From: Amanita rubescens
Lineage: Eukaryota; Basidiomycota; Agaricomycetes; Agaricales; Amanitaceae
Length of the DNA: 64,000 bases
Direction: 5' to 3'
NCBI GenBank assembly: GCA_015039365.1
Contig: WION01000180.1
Location: forward strand, 1-64,000
Shown here in pieces: positions 57,131 to 64,000 of the stretch. The notes below the pieces were generated by a model that worked only from the letters and a program-made list of their open reading frames with translations, was not told where the DNA came from and did not search any database. Both the position numbers and the translations under genes were made by a program. Within the stretch, counting starts at the first letter, position 1; the number at the start of each line of letters is the position of its first letter.

Positions 57131-58005
57131 AATATCCACATGCTGGATTGGGGCTTTTAGAAATTATATATTTCTTTTAAAACAATGAGGTACATACTAT
57201 GAATTACTTTTTGGATTGGTTTCTTGCTGTACTACTAGTATACATCAAAGCATCTAGTGCCGATTAAAAACCCTCAAACCTTGCAGTATGGGATACTATT
57301 GAGAATTCTCAGATTAAGAAAGAGGGGGTAAGGACTTGTTTTGTACAGCTAGTAGAGGGCCTTGGCAAACTCATGGTAGGATCAAGGGACAGTGGAAAAA
57401 AATGAAGCTATTGGAATCTAACCAAGTGTTTGTTACAACTGACTACCAATGTAGTACTAATGGCAGTTGTATGACCCTCAAATATACTTACATAGTAGTG
57501 TGCTTTAGATGTTTAGAAATGCTGTTATGAACTTGTTAACCTCAACCTAAGTTGCAACAGCAACTCTAGTCATGATTACAAGTCTAAGTCAAATGGCAAT
57601 TGAGATTATAAGTTGAATATCAAATCAAGACATTGACTTGATACCTGAGGATGAGTGTGGCACAAGTGAGTCAATGAGTTTATGGAAACAAGTTATTGGA
57701 CAGCTAAGTTGAACTTCATCAGGTAAAAGGGAAAAAAACTAATCCTGTCTAATAGTTTGTCTAATTGTGTCTGATGAGGGTCAGTGCAAAGGAAGAGAGG
57801 GAAATTGGCTAGTTAGTAACCCAGGTTACAAGGAATGTAGATTATTATGATGTCATTTTACCAGTTACACAGATATGTAGCTATACAATGCTAGACTAGT
57901 ACAACATCAGACAAAATGAAAGTATGTTACTAGTCAGTCTTGTTCAGGCAGCTAGATAATCAGACAGTCATACAATAACAAACAGGCAGATCACCAGAGT
58001 GCTAT
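57131..58005. other. Non-coding stretch with decayed repeat traces
   Basis: No gene seen. Around 57728-57770 (GGGAAAAAAACTAAT and then TGTCTAATTGTGTCTGATG) and 57900-57990 the motifs resemble the fold-back element at 23905, suggesting a decayed relative. Confidence 0.4.
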
Positions 58006-58872
58006 TGTCATATCCCGTTCTGGACTCCACCCAAACTCCGTGACCTCGGACCCCGATGGACTCCAGACTATACCCATGACCATTTTCCACTCATGTCGCA
58101 TCTCATATCAAGCCTATGCCAAAACTCCGAAAACTCCGTCACAACTCCGTCACACCTCCATCACAACTCTGTGCTTGGACTCCATACTTTCCCTGACATT
58201 CACTAAGTTCCTGTAAGGACGGTGATCCTAATTGGGATGGAGCCCGGGAACTAAGCTGTGGACAGGGAAGGACGGAGTATAACGGAGTCTGGGACGTAGT
58301 GGGGAAAGGCTAGGCTTCAGCGTGCAAGCTGCGCCGTGCTAACGTACGTCTTGCCTAAACTTCTGAAGAACGCTCTGGAGTCCAAAGGGCGAGCAGTCTG
58401 GATGAGGTCTTAGACGATGAAAGGCAGGGAGTCAATATGAGTTGGGGCACAATCCAAGTTGATATTTGGACTACTGTATGAATACAAGTGAGGCCTTATA
58501 TACATAGTCCGACAAGGGGAGTTATGGCTGTGTTCTGATGAGAACAGGAAACTATGGAGATATGGAACAGGAAGTGGAGTAGAGCATATGGTACGAAGGG
58601 ATAATGATACCAGTGATACCTGAGATGAAACAAGAGGTGAAACAAGTATGGAAAATATGTAGAAGGGAACTTAGCGAATGTCAGGGAAAGTATGGAGTCC
58701 GAGCACGGAGTTGTGACAGAGTCCGTGACGGAGTTGTGACGGAGTTTTCGGAGTTTTGGCATAGGCTTGATATGAGATGCGACATGAGTGGAAAATGGTC
58801 ATGGGTATAGTCTGGAGTCCATCGGGGTCCGAGGTCACAGAGTTTGGGTGGAGTCCGGAACGGGATATGACA
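58006..58872. mobile_element. Fold-back element with about 205-bp inverted arms
   Basis: The terminal sequence TGTCATATCCCGTTC is mirrored at the right end as GAACGGGATATGACA. The arms 58006-58212 and 58668-58872 are near-perfect inverted copies rich in GGAGTCCG/CGGACTCC and GTTGTGACGGAG motifs. The central 455 bp is unrelated. No coding potential. The right arm is also enclosed by a second, shorter inverted repeat (58585-58668 with 58875-58960), so two palindromic units overlap. Confidence 0.75.
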
Positions 58873-59525
58873 GTTCCCTTCTACATATTTTCCATACTTG
58901 TTTCACCTCTTGTTTCATCTCGGATATCACTGGTATCATTATCCCTTCGTACCATATGTGTTATGATCACGTCGATCTCCACCTACGATGTGTCCACGCT
59001 AAGAGCGTTTGACAAAGTAGACTAAGTCCAACGGACAAGTCAAACAATAGGTGAACGAATAAGCTAAGTGATAAGACGACTATGAGGAGTCTTATCCTTG
59101 AGAGCGATAATGAATGGAGTAGAAACGACGTTCTTTAGGTGAGATGAGATGTGATATTGACAAAGACAAACTAAGTCGAACTTAAGGTTCGACGCTACAG
59201 TACATCGGTTTATATACATGTACAGAAACACAGCTGTATCGTAAGTAGAACAAGGGCGATAGCAAGTATAGGTAAAACAGGGGGCATAGGGGATGGTACG
59301 CGTATGGACAAGGGGTTGGGCATAGGGTAAACGGAATGGGGATCGATAAGAGAACGAGGTAGTCCGTTTGATGAACATAATGGGGATGTGACGAAGGGGT
59401 AGGCATATACGAAAAAGTAAGCATGTCCGACGTGTCATGTAATCATAATGTAGGAGTCCGTACCGTGTTTGTAACACTAGCTCTCCTCTACGTTGTTGAC
59501 CGCAACAACAATATGCGGGTATCCT
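58873..59525. other. Non-coding stretch
   Basis: 58875-58960 is the inverted partner of 58585-58668. The remainder holds short frames only and lies downstream of the gag-like gene on the minus strand. Confidence 0.35.
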
Positions 59526-60884
59526 CTAGGTGTCGAGGTTATGGCGGGCGTCTTCATCGTCGTAAGGATGATAGCCGGCTGAGTTGTCGACGAAGACGTC
59601 GAAGTCATTCGTCTTGGTTCCATCCTCCTGCGTTCCAGTCGGTGGGTGTGTCCGTATACGTTTGGACGAGTTCTTCATTATTGGCCTCAAGCGAATTGAG
59701 GAGTTTGTGGAGAACCTTGAGGCGTCGGTTCTCTTCTTTGAGGAGCTTGATGATGCGCTCCTTTGATTCGTCGTCGGGACGAGGGACTGTTGGCGGTAGG
59801 GATGTGGCGGCGAAAAGCCGGACGTGGGATTGGTAGTGAAGGAAATCCGAGATTTCCTGGTGGATGCGGGCGAGGCGTTCTCGACCGTCGAAGGCGCCGA
59901 TGTTGAAGGCGGTGGGGGTGGACGTCGAAGCGCCGTTGGAGACGGTGGGGACTTGTTGGGTTTGTTCTGTGTTCCCTTCCATAGTCGATAAAGGTTATGC
60001 TGGGGAATGAGCGAGCATCTGAGGTTCTTAAATCTTTCGGCGGTCTGGGCGACAGGCGTGGAAGGTATAAGATTCTGATGGAGATCTAATTCCATCATGA
60101 CGTGGGCAACTTCTTCATAGGCGTTATGAGAGAGTTGCTGCGGTTTAGCTCCTTTGGTAAACAGATCTTCTGTCCATGCGGTAGTCCGTCTAGAAGATTC
60201 GGCGATCTCCTTGATTCGATCTGCTAGATCAGCTAGGGCGATTGCTCCGATTTCGGTTCTGTTTGTAAGCTCCAAGATATGCTGTGCATCCGGTGCGATC
60301 TTATGAGCATCAAAGCTGTGATGGATGGCGACGAGATCGTTGGGGTCGTCATTAAGGATGAATGGAGGGTGTATTTCATTCCTGACGTCTAAGATGGCTT
60401 GTTCGTAGAAGCGTTCTACGTCAGCGGCGAGGATTCGGCGCAAGAGGTCGATTCCGAATTGGTGGATGGTGCATCCATGGGAGAGTTTGGTATACCATTC
60501 CATACGATCTAAGTTGGTCCAGATTTCTATAAGATCTGCGCAGTGGTAGTTGTATCGTTCTCGAGCATTGACGATGATTGCCTTGGCGAGTCTTGCATCT
60601 GAGAGGATGCGCCAAAGTCTGGTGAGTCGTTCCAGTTCCTGAGAATTGATTGGCAGGCCGGAAAGTCTTTTAATGTCGTCAATAGTCTTTCGCATAAGAG
60701 CTGAGCTGTTATAGTCTGTGAATGTCGTAAAGATCGTCTGAGGTTCAGAGGGAGTGATGTCTGCCATGATTCGATGACCGCTAGGGCTAGTTGGGTCGTT
60801 ATCATCGCTTCTGTTGCGAAGATTGCCAGTTGGTTCCTTGTCGAATTCGGCAAAAGAGTCGGGGTTGTGATATATCTTTCGCAT
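59526..60884 (-). CDS. Gag-like or orphan protein, 452 codons
   Basis: Long uninterrupted frame from MRKIYHNPDSFAEFDKEPTG to ARHNLDT. The first two thirds are predicted helical (LERLTRLWRILSDARLAKAI; DLLRRILAADVERFYEQAIL; ALADLADRIKEIAE). The last third is Pro/Ser-rich and disordered, with a coiled-coil-like stretch in the overlapping frame, then an acidic end with YHPYDDEDARHN. The frame is open upstream to about 61165 with a coding-like acidic sequence (SDSDKENRPDDSPRTSR) but without an ATG, so the true start is probably further upstream and may have been separated by the palindromic element at 61.2-63.7 kb. It lacks a zinc knuckle. I suspect a gypsy-type retroelement gag but cannot prove it; no protease or RT follows. 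Confidence 0.5.
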   Translation of the reverse strand: MRKIYHNPDSFAEFDKEPTGNLRNRSDDNDPTSPSGHRIMADITPSEPQTIFTTFTDYNSSALMRKTIDDIKRLSGLPINSQELERLTRLWRILSDARLAKAIIVNARERYNYHCADLIEIWTNLDRMEWYTKLSHGCTIHQFGIDLLRRILAADVERFYEQAILDVRNEIHPPFILNDDPNDLVAIHHSFDAHKIAPDAQHILELTNRTEIGAIALADLADRIKEIAESSRRTTAWTEDLFTKGAKPQQLSHNAYEEVAHVMMELDLHQNLIPSTPVAQTAERFKNLRCSLIPQHNLYRLWKGTQNKPNKSPPSPTALRRPPPPPSTSAPSTVENASPASTRKSRISFTTNPTSGFSPPHPYRQQSLVPTTNQRSASSSSSKKRTDASRFSTNSSIRLRPIMKNSSKRIRTHPPTGTQEDGTKTNDFDVFVDNSAGYHPYDDEDARHNLDT

Positions 60885-61279
60885 GTTATCAAGTATTTTC
60901 CTAGCTCTCCTTGTATCTTCATTATGTCCTCCGTTATCCTGATCTTCTGTGGTATCGTGAGGACTCGTAGCTCGGCTTGTTCTGGGTGAATCATCAGGTC
61001 GATTCTCTTTGTCAGAATCTGAAGCGCTGTGATAAGGAACGAGACGTGGCCTATTGGGTTCGGTGATCGTTGTCTTTCTGCTAGCATCCTGATTACTGGA
61101 TGTATCGGGGGATTCAACGGTGGTGGTGGTGTCGTTGTCGCTGTCTGGGTAAAGACTGAGTATATGGGCGGTTCCGGTGTAACGAGCGACTCGTGGCTAC
61201 ACTAATTGTGATAAAACTGTGGCAAAATGTGCCACTGATCGTAACGGGCTGCCACAAGCTCATGAGAAGGCGATTTCAT

Positions 61280-61605
61280 GTGCTTTGCCTGGGGAATTTC
61301 ATAGGCGATTTCATGTTTTTTCATAGGTGATTTCATTGTTTTGCCTGGGGAATTTCATAGGCGATTTCATCCTTTTGCCTGGGGAATTTCATAGGCGATT
61401 TCATCCTTTTGCCTGGGGAATTTCATAGGCGATTTCATCCTTTTGCCTGGGGAATTTCATAGGCGATTTCATCCTTTTGCCAGGGCGATTTCATTGCCGA
61501 TTTCACTGTTTTGCCAGGGTGATTTCATAGCCGATTTCATTGTTTTGCCTGGGTGATTTCATAGCCGATTTCATTGGTTTGCCTAGGGAATTTCATTGCC
61601 ATTTT
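61280..61605. repeat. 34-bp minisatellite, left arm
   Basis: Repeats of a unit containing TTGCCTGGGGAATTTCATAG and GCGATTTCAT. About four near-identical copies lie at 61345-61480, flanked by more divergent ones. Confidence 0.85.
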
Positions 61606-61922
61606 TGGGCAGTTGCCTTTTTAGGAATACCCATTTGGGGAGATTGCCTATTTAGGAAATTGACAATTTGGTAGTTGCCTTTTTAGGAAATAATCAAATA
61701 TTTGAATAGTTGCCTATTTAGGAAATAGACAACTTGGCAATTGCCTTTTTAGGAAATAATCAAATATTTGAATAGTTGCCTATTTAGGACATAATCAAAT
61801 ATTTGAGTAATTGCCTTTTTAGGAAATTCCATTTAGGTAGTTGCCTTTTTAGGAAATATTGTGATTTGAGTAATAGCTGATATTTGTAGTGCCAATTTTG
61901 ACATTCCAAGCTAAATTCATTT

Positions 61923-61968
61923 TCAGGGTTTAGGGTTTAGGGTTAGAGTTTAGGGTTAGAGTTTTAGG
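61923..61968 (+). repeat. Interstitial telomere-like repeats
   Basis: GGGTTTAGGGTTTAGGG is followed by TTAGAG and TTTAGGGTTAGAG variants. It is a short mixed TTAGGG/TTTAGGG tract in the loop of the palindromic element. Confidence 0.7.
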
Positions 61969-63189
61969 ACATTGTCAGAGCCTGCTGCCAATGGTCAAAT
62001 AACTCCAATAGCTCCAAGTAACTACCTGAGGAGTGCCAGTGGTGGTCATACAATGTCAACTTAAACTACCATTTGACACTGGTGATTCAAGTTGTATGTG
62101 GTGAGAGTGATTCAAGTTGTTGTAAATGGTGATTGATAGTGGCATTGAGGTGGTTGGTGTGTTGAGGCAGCCTACTCTGTGGTTTGAGTGGTTGGTTGTT
62201 CAATAAGGTGGTTGTTGACATTGGTCACAGTGGCAACTGGTCATTTGGTGGCAAGCAAATTTGTCTTAAGTATGTGTTAATAAATGATCATTGAAGATGG
62301 TTGCCATTTGGTGTCAGTGTAATGTGTTGGCATTAGCCATGGTCAGGCAAGAACAGTGGTAATTTGATTGAAGAGGCCACCATTTGGTGTGGGTGTATGT
62401 ATTTGCACTGGCCATGGTAAGGTAATCATTGAAAAAGTGCATTGGTTACTAGAGTTGTTGTTCCCAGTGATTGGGATCATGGTCACAAGTGACAGACAAT
62501 GGAAGTTGCTGATGATTGGTGGTTGGTGATTGAGGTGGCACTCACATTGTTCAACTTCAAGTTGGTCAAAGTTGTGAAGGGTTGCGACCAACAATGCCAG
62601 CAACTCTAACCAACAGTAAGTAACTCACAACTTCTTCATGCCAAACCATGGCTAGTGATACACCACCTGCAACTAGATACAAAAAAGGTAAACAAAAAGG
62701 TTTCCCTTCTACTTTATTTGACCTTCTGTTGGTTGAATGTTTCCAAAAAATGCAATGACTCAAATGAACTATTCCCTAAAAAGGCAACTATAAAATCATC
62801 TATTTCCTAAGAAGACAACTACCCAATTCAAATTTTATTTCCTAAAAAGGCAAAGGCTCAAATGAGCTATTTCCTAAAAAGGCAACTACTCAGATTTGAT
62901 TATTTCCTAAAAAGGCAACCTACTAAATCATTTATTTCCTAAATAGGCTATTGCCCAAAATCATCTATTTCCTAAAAAGGCAACTATCAAATCATCTATT
63001 TCCTAAATAGGCAACTATTCAAATATTTGATTATTTCCTAAAAAGGCAACTACCAAATTGTCTATTTCCTAAATAGGCAATCTCCACAAATGGGTATTTC
63101 CTAAAAAGGCAACTGCCCAAAAATGGCAATGAAATTCCCTAGGCAAACCAATGAAAATCGGCTATGAAATTGCCCTGGCAAAAGGATGA

Positions 63190-63540
63190 AATCGGCAATG
63201 AAATCACCCTGGCAAAACAATGAGATAGCCTATGAAATCGCCCTGGCAAAACAATGAGATCGCCTATGAAATCGCCCTGGCAAAACAATGAGATCGCCTA
63301 TGAAATCGCCCTGGCAAAACAATGAGATCGCCTATGAAATCGCCCTGGCAAAACAATGAGATCGCCTATGAAATCGCCCTGGCAAAACAATGAGATCGCC
63401 TATGAAATCGCCCTGGCAAAACAATGAGATCGCCTATGAAATCGCCCTGGCAAAGCAATGAGATCGCCTATGAAATCGCCCTGGCAAAGCAATGAAATCG
63501 CCTATGAAATTGCCCAGGCAAAGCAATGAAATCGCCTATG
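63190..63540. repeat. 34-bp minisatellite, right arm
   Basis: About ten head-to-tail units of ATGAGATCGCCTATGAAATC followed by GCCCTGGCAAAACA, nearly identical over 63240-63450. This is the inverted counterpart of the left arm but more expanded and homogenised. Confidence 0.9.
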
Positions 63541-63679
63541 AAATCCCCCAGGCAAAGCAATGAGATTGCCTCTGAAAAGCAATGAAATCGGCTATGAAAT
63601 TCCCCAGGCAAAGCACATGAGATCGCCTTCTCATGAGCTTGTGGCAGCCCGTTACGATCGGTGGCGCATTTTGCCACAG

Positions 63680-64000
63680 AATTTTCATGAATCCCTGCAG
63701 CCACTATTGAACGAGCCGATTCCGGCTACGTTGGAACCGATCTCCGAATCCTTCCGAAGCTCCCCGAAGCACTCCGAGCCTATGCTCGATCCCGGAGGAT
63801 GATCGTTTGTGTTCGGATGCACGCACAGGCCTCGGACTTGGTGCAGGATTCATCACATGGTCACCTCGTGCCTCCGTAGTATATATACCATTGTGTACGT
63901 AGTTGTAGTTAGCGAATTATCACCCCATTACTGCTCCGAGTTTGATTCCTTCGGTTCCCTTCGTTCCTCGGTGCTTCGGACACCTTCCACTCGTTCACCT
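63680..64000. other. Flank of palindromic element, possible LTR or promoter
   Basis: Contains TATATATACC (63880s) followed by pyrimidine-rich sequence up to the window edge. It could be a promoter of a gene to the right or part of an LTR belonging to the gag-like gene. No coding frame is supported. Confidence 0.3.

Larger units (their letters stand above)
61217..63679. mobile_element. 2.46-kb palindromic element
   Basis: Both ends carry the inverted sequence CTGTGGCAAAATG...GCCAC, followed by GATCGTAACGGGCTGCCACA and AGCTCATGAGAAGGCGAT. Inward of this are 34-bp minisatellites, then a TTGCCTTTTTAGGAAAT / ATTTCCTAAAAAGGCAA repeat zone, both mirrored between left (to about 61860) and right (from about 62775) halves. 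The loop, about 61870-62770, is non-coding, GT/TG-rich and contains telomere-like repeats. No transposase is seen and no clear target duplication was found. Confidence 0.8.

Noticed and set aside
60527..61117. 196-codon minus-strand frame overlapping the gag-like gene
   Set aside because: It is in another frame from the better-supported 452-codon ORF, whose upstream continuation is coding-like; kept only as a shadow, though a second overlapping product cannot be fully excluded.
63190..63540. Regular 34-bp repeats resembling a CRISPR array
   Set aside because: Units are head-to-tail without unique spacers, in a eukaryotic genome; it is a minisatellite.

Overview
This window comes from a filamentous basidiomycete, most likely an Agaricomycete. 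Introns are about 45-60 nt and GT-AG, with a few probable GC-AG. The gene families also fit: an Agaricomycete-type F-box protein, an atypical G-alpha subunit, a KRE2/MNT1-type mannosyltransferase, MON2 and a NACHT-WD40 NLR. I cannot name a species. Exon models were joined by eye from splice signals and reading frame, so exact exon borders are inferred.

Layout. 1-11.35 kb is a conventional gene block: an F-box gene running off the left edge, tRNA-Gly(CCC), a G-alpha gene, the mismatch-repair gene PMS1, and a divergently transcribed multi-pass membrane protein. 11.42-16.90 kb is a complete Ty1/copia retrotransposon with near-identical LTRs and a 5-bp target duplication. 17.5-20.7 kb holds a possible fragment, a membrane protein and an APH-family kinase-like gene.

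20.8-42.2 kb is a mosaic of transposons and duplications. An esterase locus is present twice. The intact copy is at 41.1-42.2 kb. The other copy is split by a 6.1-kb hAT transposon (22,186-28,330) whose transposase gene is itself interrupted by two further inverted-repeat elements. Around this lie a gypsy protease fragment, four copies of a dispersed repeat, a RecQ-helicase fragment, a scrambled copia fragment between nested inverted repeats, and three small uncharacterised genes at 38.1-40.4 kb.

42.9-57.1 kb is a second conventional block: MDP-1 phosphatase and a KTR mannosyltransferase (divergent), MON2, and an NLR with 14 highly similar WD40 repeats. 58.0-64 kb is again repetitive: a fold-back element, a gag-like ORF, and a 2.46-kb palindromic element with 34-bp minisatellites and telomere-like repeats in its loop.

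The host genes are mostly independent housekeeping functions: mismatch repair, G-protein signalling, Golgi mannosylation, endosome/Golgi traffic and ubiquitin targeting. The NLR is the one likely self/non-self or immunity component. The most informative structures are the datable nested insertion (duplication, then hAT, then two fold-back elements), the copia element with nine clustered single-base insertions in pol, and the homogenised NLR repeat array.
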